Below the pieces are notes generated by a model. That model was not told where the DNA came from. It saw only the letters and a list, made by a program, of their open reading frames with translations, and made no database searches. A stretch of DNA of 64,000 nt from Schaalia suimastitidis DSM 15538 (lineage in GTDB: Bacteria; Actinomycetota; Actinomycetes; Actinomycetales; Actinomycetaceae): positions 245,064 to 309,063 of the forward strand of contig NZ_KE386848.1 in NCBI RefSeq assembly GCF_000429105.1, given 5' to 3'. The position numbers were made by a program, and so were the translations under genes. Every line of letters starts with the position of its first letter. The first letter of the stretch is position 1. Of the stretch, positions 45,194-53,605 are shown piece by piece.

Positions 45194-46986
45194 TTCATCG
45201 TCCCTTGAGAGGCGGCAAGTAATTCGGGTAGTTCAAAATCTGCGACCTCAGTGGCGTCATCGGCGGTCAATTCAGGCCAGTGGGCGATGTCATCGGCGCT
45301 GGCCGGTGCTGAGGTGACATTGATGACGTGGTCAGCGGCGTTGCGTACTGCTGCGCTGTGGGCAATAACAAGGACTGTTTTTCCTTGGCTGCTGAGGCGT
45401 TTGAGTGTGGCGACAACTGTATCTTCGCTGATTGCATCCAGGTGGGCGGTTGGTTCGTCAAAGATAATGAGCTGTGCGGGGCTGAGCAGTAGGCGTGTCA
45501 GCGCAAAACGTTGGCGTTGCCCGATGGAAAGGCCCGTGCCACCGTGCCCGATGCAGGTATCCCATCCGTGTTCTAGGGAGGCGAGTACCTTGTCGAAACC
45601 GGTTGCGGTGGCAGCCTGGGTGAGTTCATCAGTGGTTGCCCTTTGTCCAATATTGTCTGCCAGTGTTCCCGGTAGCACCGTTGGTACCTGCGGGATCCAG
45701 GCCACGTGGGTCCACCAGTCGGCACGACTGATTGCTTCCAAAGGGGTGTTGCCGACGGTAATCGTTCCGCGACTGGGCGTGAGTAAACGAAGCAAGGCGG
45801 CCACGGTGGTGGATTTTCCTGCGCCACTGTGACCAGACAATACGGTGATCGTGCCCGGGGTGATGGTAGCGGTCAGATGTGCAGGTGCCCAGGTAGAGCG
45901 TGCCGCAATGGAGAGATCATCAATATGTATGGGCGTGATAGCAAGGTCTGGGCAGGGAGTTGGGGGGAGTGTCGCATCGTCTGTTGCGCTACGAGGTGAG
46001 CCAGTTGCGTTGGCTCCGCTACCGGCTGAGTCGCTCTGGTCGTCGATAATCTCAAATGCGGCTTGTGCTGCTGCAACACCATTTGCTGAGGCATGGAATT
46101 GCGCACCCACCTGGCGAAGTGGCTCAAATACCTCAGGGGCCAACATGATAACCGCAAGCCCCGCGAAGAGGCTGATATTGCCGTAAACCATGCGCATACC
46201 CACTTCGACCGCGACCAAAGCCACCGACAGTGTGGCAAGGAACTCAAGGACGCCACCTGAAAGGAAAGCGATTTTCAAGGTCGACATTGTGATGCGGGTA
46301 TTTTTCTCGCCGAGTTTTTTCAGGTGTGCCCGCGGGCTATCTTCGCGTCCAAGTGCCCTCAGGGTGGGCAGGCCTGCCATCAGATCGAGGAGTTGAGATC
46401 CTAATTGCTGCATGGAAAGCAAGCGTGCCTGGGAGGATTCTTGAGTGAAACGGCCAATAAGGGCCATAAAGATCGGGATCAGCGGAACGGTAAAAGCAGC
46501 CACTACCGCAGACCAGAAATCGAGGATCAATATGGTGAGCAATGCCAGCGGGGTGACGGTGCAAACCAGAATCAACTGTGGCAGGAAGCGAATGAAGTAG
46601 GGAGCAAGGTCGTCAAGGCCACGGGTCAGTAAGGTTGTGGTGTCATTCCCGTGACGTGCTAACCATCGAGGTCCCTTGGCAATGGCAGCAGTAAGTACCC
46701 TATCCCGTAGTTGTCGAATAGCCTGATCGGCTGCTCGCACAGCGATACGTTCACGTAAACCGACAATCAGTGAGCGCACAAGGATGGTCGCCGCCAAACC
46801 AATAAGTACGGGTACAACCTGTTGCAGTGGCACCTGTGTGGTAACTACTGGGGCAAGCGCGCCTGAGATGAGGAGTGCTTGGATGATGACCAAGGCCGCT
46901 GTTGCCACTCCAAGAATGGCGGTGATGATGATATAGCGACGTGCACTGCGCGCATATCTCATTAGCCGTGGATCTAGAGGACGCAT
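45190..46986 (-). CDS. cydD: Heme/thiol ABC exporter subunit CydD
   Basis: A 598-residue half-transporter with membrane part about 20-310 and ATPase about 365-570: Walker A GHSGAGKSTTVAALL, signature LSIGQRQRFALTRLLL (Ile in place of the usual Gly-Gly pattern), Walker B LIIFDEPTAHLD. The start is set at ATG 46986 because the longer frame (to 47076) translates the intercistronic hairpin at 47027-47065. A linker rich in Ser/Ala/Thr precedes the ATPase. Confidence 0.9.
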   Translation of the reverse strand: MRPLDPRLMRYARSARRYIIITAILGVATAALVIIQALLISGALAPVVTTQVPLQQVVPVLIGLAATILVRSLIVGLRERIAVRAADQAIRQLRDRVLTAAIAKGPRWLARHGNDTTTLLTRGLDDLAPYFIRFLPQLILVCTVTPLALLTILILDFWSAVVAAFTVPLIPIFMALIGRFTQESSQARLLSMQQLGSQLLDLMAGLPTLRALGREDSPRAHLKKLGEKNTRITMSTLKIAFLSGGVLEFLATLSVALVAVEVGMRMVYGNISLFAGLAVIMLAPEVFEPLRQVGAQFHASANGVAAAQAAFEIIDDQSDSAGSGANATGSPRSATDDATLPPTPCPDLAITPIHIDDLSIAARSTWAPAHLTATITPGTITVLSGHSGAGKSTTVAALLRLLTPSRGTITVGNTPLEAISRADWWTHVAWIPQVPTVLPGTLADNIGQRATTDELTQAATATGFDKVLASLEHGWDTCIGHGGTGLSIGQRQRFALTRLLLSPAQLIIFDEPTAHLDAISEDTVVATLKRLSSQGKTVLVIAHSAAVRNAADHVINVTSAPASADDIAHWPELTADDATEVADFELPELLAASQGTMK

Positions 46987-47026
46987 AGGACCATTGTGCC
47001 TTTCCAACGCAGTCTTGCCTAAATGA

Positions 47027-47065
47027 ACAACCGGGGCTTCGCGCTTCGCGCGAAACCCCGGTTGT
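47027..47065 (-). terminator. Long hairpin between cydB and cydD
   Basis: 18-bp stem with one mismatch (47027-47044 and 47048-47065, loop TTC) 15 bases after the cydB stop. It may end or slow transcription, giving less CydDC than CydAB, or protect the cydAB mRNA end. Confidence 0.75.
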
Positions 47066-47079
47066 GGTTTCAGCACATC

Positions 47080-48198
47080 CTAGCCAGCAAGGAAATTGTG
47101 GCCAAGACGGATCTGTTTGGGCAGAAGGCCCGTATCCGTATCAACATCGTCAGTGGAGATGCGGTGACGGAACACCCAATATGACCAGGCGGTATAGCCC
47201 AGAACGACTGGCACAAATACGACTGCCACGATCGTCATCACGGTCAGTGTTGATGTTGTCGACGACGCCTGCTCAATGGTCAGGGAGTAGGCGGGATCAA
47301 TGGAGGACTTCATCACTGCGGGGGCCATACCGGCGAAGATCCATGCCACAGCGCCAGCGATACCCAGGATGGAGAAAATGAAGGATTTTCCTTCACTTCG
47401 CAGCGCATTTTGTGAGAACGCTGCCGAGGCGATGAAGCACAGTGCGGCAACGATGAGTGGAATCCATGCCAGCACATTCGTGACGTAGGCGAATTGGCCC
47501 CACAGTACCCACACTGCTGCTAGCACGGTGGCAACTGCGGTAGTTGGACCAGCGATGGTATTGGCACGTTCGCGGACGACACCTTCTGTTTTTAACGCGA
47601 GGAATTGCGCGCCATGTGCTAGGCAAATGGCGATGAGGACGACGCCACCGAGCAAGGTGAAGGGTGTCAGCAATGAGAAGAAACCGCCAGTGAGTTGGTG
47701 TGAGGAGACGTTGAGCATATCCGCCACCGCCTCGGGCGCAACGATGTTGCCATCGCGTCCAACAACTTCAATCTTCATGCCTTGCACGAGGTTGGCGAAG
47801 GCAACGCCAAGGAGAAGTGGTACGAGGAAGGCCGCGAACATGTGGAAACGGTCCCACAGGTGACGCCATTTTTCGGTGGCGATCTTTGAACGCCACTCAA
47901 GGGCGGCGATGCGCAAAATCAGGGCAACCAGCACCAGGAAAAGTGCAAGGTACATGCCGGAAAACATCGTGGCATACCATTCGGGGAAGGCTGCGAAAGT
48001 TGCGCCGCCAGCGGTGAGTAGCCACACCTCGTTGCCGTCCCAGTGTGGGCCGATGGTCCGTACCACCTGGGTGCGTTCCTTATCGTCTTTTGCGACAATG
48101 CCCGAGAGCATGCCGACACCAAAATCAAAGCCTTCAAGGATGAGGTAGCCGGTCCACAGAACCGCGATGAGGATAAACCAGAGGATGGACAGTGTCAT
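47080..48198 (-). CDS. cydB: Cytochrome bd ubiquinol/menaquinol oxidase subunit II
   Basis: A 372-residue membrane protein with about eight helices. Family start MTLSILWFILIAVLWTGYL, then EGFDFGVGML, IGPHWDGNEVWLL near residue 55 and FPEWYATMFSGMYLALFL near 75. ATG 48198 gives this start; the longer frame has no family similarity. It lies 16 bases after cydA. Confidence 0.95.
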   Translation of the reverse strand: MTLSILWFILIAVLWTGYLILEGFDFGVGMLSGIVAKDDKERTQVVRTIGPHWDGNEVWLLTAGGATFAAFPEWYATMFSGMYLALFLVLVALILRIAALEWRSKIATEKWRHLWDRFHMFAAFLVPLLLGVAFANLVQGMKIEVVGRDGNIVAPEAVADMLNVSSHQLTGGFFSLLTPFTLLGGVVLIAICLAHGAQFLALKTEGVVRERANTIAGPTTAVATVLAAVWVLWGQFAYVTNVLAWIPLIVAALCFIASAAFSQNALRSEGKSFIFSILGIAGAVAWIFAGMAPAVMKSSIDPAYSLTIEQASSTTSTLTVMTIVAVVFVPVVLGYTAWSYWVFRHRISTDDVDTDTGLLPKQIRLGHNFLAG

Positions 48199-48214
48199 GA
48201 TTCCGTTCCCTTCC

Positions 48215-49762
48215 TCAGTAGCCGAAAGAGAGGTCAGCGGTGTCAGACCCCTCAGTTGACGTGGACTTATTGGGATGGATGCCCTCTTGCGCGTAACGCT
48301 TAATGAGGAGGACCCAGATGACGCCAAGGACGCCGTACAAGAGGGTAAAGAGCACCATAGTGGCACCTACCTGCCACGCTGGCACGTGGGTAGAGACACC
48401 AAAATCGGTCATCATCAGGACCGAACCCACCGGGTCGCCACTTTGCAAGCCAGCAATATTGGGGTGTACAACCCAGGGCTGACGGCCCATTTCAGTGAAG
48501 ATCCATCCGAAGGAGGCGGCGATGAAGGGCATGGGGATACTCCACAGCGCGAAGGTTCCCAGGGCTTTTGATTGGCTTACCTGTCCCTTGCGTGTTGCCC
48601 AAAGGCCCCACGCGGCGAGCAGCGCTGAGAATGCGCCGAAAGCCATCATTAAGCGGAAGGACCAGAAGGTTGCCATTTGTGGTGGGCGGAAGTCGTATTG
48701 AGCTGCGTCACCGTAGGTGGCGACAAAATCTTCATTTGAGTTCAGAAGCTCAACCATGCGTTCTTGTTCCTGCATAACGCCAGCGGCTGGGGCAGTGAAG
48801 GAGTTGTGGGACATAAACGAGGCCACGCCGGGGATCTCAATGAACTTCGTTGGTGTTTGGCCACTGTCACCCAAGGGGCAGCCACCAAACTGTGCCACGG
48901 TGAAGGCAGCACCTTCGGTATCAACACAGATACCTTCAGCGACCGCCATTTTCATTGGCTGCAATTCGACGAGTTCTTGACCTTGGAAGTGGCCAGTTGC
49001 TGCGGTGCCCAGACCACCAATGATTGTCACTAACATGCCGAAGCGGGCAACGGGACGCCACATATCTCGTGCTTCTGCCTTGCCTGCTTCACCGCCCTCG
49101 CGTGCGGCGCGAGTCATCCACCACAATGCCAGGCCCGCGACGAGGGTACCGGCGATCATCCATGCAGAAGTAATGACGTGGGTGTATTCCCATACCAATA
49201 CCGGGTTGAAAATCACGTCAAGGAAGCCGGTGACGCCGTCAAGTTCAGCGCGACCTGTTTCGGGGTTATACACTGCGCCAACGGGGTGTTGCATCCACGA
49301 GTTTGCACCAAGAATCCACAGTGCTGACACAGAAGTGCCGATGGCGGCCAACCAGATGCACAACAGGTGGACGCGCTTAGAGAGGCGGCCCCACCCGAAG
49401 ATCCACAGTCCAATGAAGGTGGATTCGAGGAAGAATGCCAGTAGCGCTTCAACCGCGAGAGGGGCACCGAAGATATCGCCAACGAAACGGGAGTATTCGG
49501 ACCAGTTCATGCCGAATTGGAACTCCTGGACGATACCTGTGGCTACACCGAGCGCGAAGTTAATGAGGAAGATTTTTCCGAAGAAGCGTGTGGCGTGAAG
49601 CCATGCTTCTTTTCCGGTCTTGTGCCATATGGTCTGCATAATTGCGACCAACAGCGACAGGCCGATTGTCAGCGGAACCTGAAGGAAGTGGTAGACGGTG
49701 GTGATACCGAACTGCCAGCGCCCCAGGGTCAGCGCATCAAACGCTGTCTGAGCGAGGGTCAT
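48215..49762 (-). CDS. cydA: Cytochrome bd oxidase subunit I
   Basis: A 515-residue heme-binding subunit of the high-affinity terminal oxidase, which reduces oxygen with menaquinol and does not pump protons. Seen: RWQFGITTVYHFLQVPLTIG near residue 14 with a heme ligand His, GRLSKRVHLLCIWLAAIG near 127, WEYTHVITSAWM near 190 with another heme His, and the Q-loop region after residue 255. The Q-loop looks of the short type found in Gram-positive bacteria. First gene of cydA-cydB-cydD-cydC-kinase. Confidence 0.96.
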   Translation of the reverse strand: MTLAQTAFDALTLGRWQFGITTVYHFLQVPLTIGLSLLVAIMQTIWHKTGKEAWLHATRFFGKIFLINFALGVATGIVQEFQFGMNWSEYSRFVGDIFGAPLAVEALLAFFLESTFIGLWIFGWGRLSKRVHLLCIWLAAIGTSVSALWILGANSWMQHPVGAVYNPETGRAELDGVTGFLDVIFNPVLVWEYTHVITSAWMIAGTLVAGLALWWMTRAAREGGEAGKAEARDMWRPVARFGMLVTIIGGLGTAATGHFQGQELVELQPMKMAVAEGICVDTEGAAFTVAQFGGCPLGDSGQTPTKFIEIPGVASFMSHNSFTAPAAGVMQEQERMVELLNSNEDFVATYGDAAQYDFRPPQMATFWSFRLMMAFGAFSALLAAWGLWATRKGQVSQSKALGTFALWSIPMPFIAASFGWIFTEMGRQPWVVHPNIAGLQSGDPVGSVLMMTDFGVSTHVPAWQVGATMVLFTLLYGVLGVIWVLLIKRYAQEGIHPNKSTSTEGSDTADLSFGY

Positions 49763-49803
49763 GGCGTCGCCTTCCGACGAGTCTGTGTTGGAATGGACCG
49801 ACA

Positions 49804-49825
49804 GTTGTCTGCCGTCGCAGACAAC
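49804..49825. promoter_or_regulatory. 22-bp palindrome upstream of cydA
   Basis: GTTGTCTGC-CGTC-GCAGACAAC, perfect 9-bp arms, 42 bases before the cydA start. It is probably an operator or a 5' hairpin of the cyd mRNA. It resembles a Rex site (TTGTGAA-N4-TTCACAA) at its ends only and is two bases longer, so Rex is not supported. The word TTGTCTG also occurs in the nan operators. Confidence 0.55.
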
Positions 49826-50365
49826 ACGTCATGCCAGAAAGATACCCTGTATTACCACCCGGTTAGGTCCAATCGAGGGTGTGATTCGCTTAGTATGGGT
49901 GAATTGCAATGAATACCACTCTTTTTCTGACATTCTTAGGTGTTGATGTGGTAAACCGGAGCGGTAAAAGAGCGGCGGTCCTCAACTTCGGGTGCGATTA
50001 GAACATGGCCGCGTGCTGTTTGGCTTACCACGCCGCAGTTTGACTTTCCAGGGCGGCGATGACGCGCCACGACATCGAAGTGGCGAATTGTTGTGCCGAG
50101 CGCGAAGGAAACTGACAGGACAATATTTTCGACGAAGAACACAGTGGGCCCCTCTGCCCTTCAATGCCGTAACTGTGGAACAATAGGCGGTGAAGATGGG
50201 AGTCACGAATCATGCCTTCGTGACAATGGGTTACCAACCGGACGTATGTCGCGGTAGCAGCGGACCCTCCGAGCATCCTCGGACCCACAGGATTTCCGTC
50301 CCCTCGCGGGGCGAGCACTGGATGGGCGGTGGCATGAACCGCATCATCTACATAATTGGAGCACC
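49826..50365 (+). other. Long spacer between cydA and rne, probably including the rne leader
   Basis: No convincing gene. The half next to rne holds foldable elements: GTCACGAA-N7-TTCGTGAC (50202-50224), TCCGAG-CATC-CTCGGA (50268-50283) and CCCC-TCGC-GGGG near 50310. A long structured leader is plausible because RNase E often controls its own mRNA through the 5' untranslated region. A 68-codon minus-strand frame at 49936-50142 has no recognisable features. Confidence 0.5.
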
Positions 50366-52876
50366 GTGTCTACAGACTCACATATGCCGGAAACTCCGGC
50401 CGCATCACTACTTTTCCAGGCCCCTGCCTTCCAAGCACCGGTATTTGTTGCCCCCAGTATTGACGAGGCGCCAGCAAAGCCTCGTCGCAAAGCCAAGTCC
50501 GAGGCTACCACCGCTGAGCCAAGTGTTGACGGTGCTGAGGATGTGCCACCAAAAACCAAGAAACGGCGCACGACGAAGACTGCAGAAGAAGACGCTACCT
50601 CGTCCAAACGTGCACGACGTAGCCGCAAGGTGGTTGACGAAACGCCTGAAGAGCCTGCAGTACCTGAAGACGTTGAGCCGGTCACTGTTGAGGTTGACTC
50701 GGAGGACACCAACGAGGATTCGGATGGGACAAGCCGTCGTCGTCGGCGTAGGCGCACCCGTTCTGTGGTCACGGATGAGGACGATAGTGGCGACCTTAAC
50801 GACCAGGTGACCGCCCTCAAAGGCTCAACCCGCCTCGAGGCCAAGAAACAACGCCGTCGTGATGGACGCAAAGAAGGACGTCGCCGCCACGGCTTGACCG
50901 AGTCAGAGTTCCTCGCGCGCCGTGAATCCGTTAACCGCGTGATGGTGATCCGTCATCAAGATGGACTGGACCAGATTGCCATTCTCGAAGATGACCTTCT
51001 TGTGGAACATTATGTTGCTCGCCGCACCCAGACCTCAATGGTGGGCAATATTTACCTTGGCCGTGTACAAAACGTTCTGCCATCAATGGAAGCTGCCTTC
51101 GTTGATATCGGTCGTGGCCGTAACGCGGTGCTTTACGCAGGTGAAGTCAATTGGGATGCTGTCGGTCTTGAAGGTCGCCCACGCCGCATCGAGTCTGCCT
51201 TACAAAGTGGTGACGCCGTTTTGGTGCAGGTCACTAAAGATCCAATAGGCCACAAGGGGGCGCGACTCACCAGCCAAATTACGCTTGCAGGACGCTACTT
51301 GGTGTTGATTCCTGGCGGCTCAATGATGGGTATTTCCCGTAAGCTTCCGGATAAAGAACGAACCCGGCTGAAGCGGATCCTTAAAGAAGTTGTCCCTCAG
51401 GGGGCGGGCGTGATTGTACGAACCGCAGCCGAAGGAGCCAGCGAGGAACAGATCGCCCAAGACGTTGAGCGTTTGAGTAAACAATGGGTCGAGATTGAAG
51501 AAAAGCAACAGAAGAACAAGGCTGCACCGGTTCTATTACGTGGTGAACCAGAACTTGCTGTTCGTGTTGTGCGCGATATCTTCAACGAGGATTTTTCAGC
51601 TCTTCTTATTCAGGGCAAAGAGACGTATCACACGGTGAGAGACTACGTAGAGGAACTATCACCCGAGTTGTCTGAACGTGTGCAGCACTGGGTGTCAAAT
51701 GAAGATGTCTTCGCGGCACACCGTATTGACGAACAGCTTGCCAAAGGCATGGACCGTAAGGTGTGGCTTCCCAGTGGCGGTACCCTCGTTATTGATCGAA
51801 CCGAAGCAATGACGGTGGTTGACGTCAACACCGGTAAATTCATTGGGGCCGGTGGCACCCTTGAAGAAACCGTGACGAAAAATAATCTTGAGGCTGCCGA
51901 AGAAATAGTTCGTCAGCTCCGCTTGCGCGATATTGGCGGCATCGTCATTATCGACTTCGTTGATATGGTTCTTGAAAGCAACCGTGACCTTGTACTGCGA
52001 CGCCTAGTGGAGTGCTTGGGCCGTGACCGTACCCGACACCAAGTCACTGAGATCACCTCACTTGGCCTGGTACAAATGACCCGCAAACGAGTTGGAGAAG
52101 GCTTGGTCGAAGCCTTCTCCACTACATGCCAAACCTGCGAAGGTCGCGGCTTCATTGTGCATCATCACCCAGTGGAGTCTGAAGGTACGCCCAATAAAAA
52201 GAAGAAGAAAAATGCGCCCGAACCTCGGCGTATCGAAGACGGACCTGAACGCGAACGTGCCCGTGAAGCATTAAGTGCGATAGCGGCGGCAAGTACCCAC
52301 AGGGAGGAGACATCGTCCAAGGACGATACAGCTGAGTTGAGTGATGCCGCAGGGCAACCAGATGATGCCGTGGCGACAGCCGATATTGATGAGACACGAG
52401 CAAAAGATTCGGTGTCGCTAAATCCAGTAGCCGTAGCACCCTCTGGTCCTCAAAAGCAGAAGACGGCTCGCGTCAAGCTGGGGCAAGAAGCACCTGTGAA
52501 ACGGAAGCGCGCTCGTCGTGTTGCCACCTCCGAATCGAATGAGCCGAGCGTGGAGAGTGCTTTACCGGAGCCGACGCCCCAGGAGGAAACGGCCGCGGTC
52601 GACAAGGGAGGGCCGAGGCCTTTTGAAGAAAGTGCTCAGGCAAGTCCGGCTCCCAAGAAACGGCGACGTGCGGCATCGCTGCAGTCCGCAGAACCACAGG
52701 ACCGTAGCAGTAGGGCAGAGTCCATCGTTTTGCCACCTGTTGTGCAGGACCAGGCGTCACCTCGAGGCGCAACATCCCTTGACGAAATTGTTCTGCCTGA
52801 ACGTTCACAGGATGCCCCAAAGACACGTAAGCGGCGTCGTGCAGTGTCTACGGGTGTAGTGTCGACGGGGGAGTAG
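50366..52876 (+). CDS. rne: Ribonuclease E/G
   Basis: An 836-residue endoribonuclease of RNA turnover. A disordered N-terminal arm (about 1-170) is Ser/Glu/Lys/Arg rich with RRRRRRT-like runs; the catalytic core (about 190-600) has the S1 domain (GNIYLGRVQNVLPSMEAAFVDIG, in part), DNase I-like domain with VVDVNTGKFIG near 490 and GGIVIIDFVDM near 525 supplying the magnesium-binding Asp residues, and zinc-link CQTCEGRG near 590. A long Arg/Lys-rich tail follows. This arrangement, with basic arms on both sides, is typical of Actinobacteria. It starts at GTG 50366 behind TTGGAGCACC. Confidence 0.94.
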   Translation: MSTDSHMPETPAASLLFQAPAFQAPVFVAPSIDEAPAKPRRKAKSEATTAEPSVDGAEDVPPKTKKRRTTKTAEEDATSSKRARRSRKVVDETPEEPAVPEDVEPVTVEVDSEDTNEDSDGTSRRRRRRRTRSVVTDEDDSGDLNDQVTALKGSTRLEAKKQRRRDGRKEGRRRHGLTESEFLARRESVNRVMVIRHQDGLDQIAILEDDLLVEHYVARRTQTSMVGNIYLGRVQNVLPSMEAAFVDIGRGRNAVLYAGEVNWDAVGLEGRPRRIESALQSGDAVLVQVTKDPIGHKGARLTSQITLAGRYLVLIPGGSMMGISRKLPDKERTRLKRILKEVVPQGAGVIVRTAAEGASEEQIAQDVERLSKQWVEIEEKQQKNKAAPVLLRGEPELAVRVVRDIFNEDFSALLIQGKETYHTVRDYVEELSPELSERVQHWVSNEDVFAAHRIDEQLAKGMDRKVWLPSGGTLVIDRTEAMTVVDVNTGKFIGAGGTLEETVTKNNLEAAEEIVRQLRLRDIGGIVIIDFVDMVLESNRDLVLRRLVECLGRDRTRHQVTEITSLGLVQMTRKRVGEGLVEAFSTTCQTCEGRGFIVHHHPVESEGTPNKKKKKNAPEPRRIEDGPERERAREALSAIAAASTHREETSSKDDTAELSDAAGQPDDAVATADIDETRAKDSVSLNPVAVAPSGPQKQKTARVKLGQEAPVKRKRARRVATSESNEPSVESALPEPTPQEETAAVDKGGPRPFEESAQASPAPKKRRRAASLQSAEPQDRSSRAESIVLPPVVQDQASPRGATSLDEIVLPERSQDAPKTRKRRRAVSTGVVSTGE

Positions 52877-52915
52877 CCGTGCATACAATCTGGCGCATTT
52901 TTGTTGATGTCCGTT

Positions 52916-52959
52916 AATGCATTGGGGGTTGGGATGTAGGTCCCAACCCCCAATGCATT
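52916..52959. terminator. 19-bp perfect hairpin between rne and nrfH
   Basis: Arms 52916-52934 and 52941-52959, loop TGTAGG, 40 bases after the rne stop. A very stable terminator. Its apex reads GGGAT-GTAG-GTCCC (52931-52944), one base off the DevR half-site pattern. Confidence 0.85.
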
Positions 52960-53098
52960 ATCTAAAAAATGGCGTAATCTGGCACATTCTTTTTTGCGGC
53001 AATCTTCCAAAAAGTGGGCAAGGTTACTAGAATATTTGGCAATGCAACAGCCTGACGTTCTGTCATTAAACTGCAGTCCCATCAAGGAAGGTGTTCCG

Positions 53099-53581
53099 AT
53101 GAAGCGACACGTGAAGGATCGAAGTGCCTCCACGACACTTCTCGCTGTCCTTCTTGCCTTCGTTGTGGGCGTCGCTAGTGGCCTGGTTATTTACACCTTC
53201 GTCTTTGCTAAAGGTTATTCCTACCTATCCAGCGATCCCAACGTCTGCATTAATTGCCACATCATGGAAGAGCAGTATGACGGATGGAAGGCCGGTCCTC
53301 ACCGTCATAGCGCGGTATGTTCTGATTGTCATTTGCCACACGACAGCCTCGTCAGCAAGTACTACGTCAAAGCAGAAAACGGATTCTGGCACGGCCTGAA
53401 ATTCACCACTGGTGACTACCCCGAAAATATTGTGGCGCGGCAAATATCTGTTGATATCACTAACGAAGCATGCCTGTACTGCCATGCCGATGTCACCGAC
53501 GACATACGACACCCCGTTTCTAGCAGTGACACCGAAGTCTTTGATTGCGTGCGTTGTCACCACAACATCGGTCACGAGTAG
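53099..53581 (+). CDS. nrfH: Cytochrome c nitrite reductase small subunit (tetraheme quinol dehydrogenase)
   Basis: A 160-residue NapC/NirT-type protein. One N-terminal membrane anchor (about 12-35) is followed by four CxxCH heme sites: CINCH, CSDCH, CLYCH and CVRCH. It should take electrons from menaquinol and pass them to NrfA outside the membrane. ATG 53099 follows AAGGAAGG; the frame upstream of it lacks similarity. A Met after the first heme (CINCHIM) fits the unusual Met ligation known for NrfH heme 1. Confidence 0.93.
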   Translation: MKRHVKDRSASTTLLAVLLAFVVGVASGLVIYTFVFAKGYSYLSSDPNVCINCHIMEEQYDGWKAGPHRHSAVCSDCHLPHDSLVSKYYVKAENGFWHGLKFTTGDYPENIVARQISVDITNEACLYCHADVTDDIRHPVSSSDTEVFDCVRCHHNIGHE

Positions 53582-53605
53582 GCCACAACACAAGGAGCAA
53601 CAGAA

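Noticed and set aside
49804-49825. Rex operator upstream of cydA
   Set aside because: The palindrome is 20 bases between TTGT and ACAA instead of 18 and lacks GAA/TTC at the inner positions.
49936-50142. 68-residue minus-strand protein upstream of cydA
   Set aside because: No ribosome-binding sequence, no recognisable domain, and codon pattern does not stand out from the non-coding gap.
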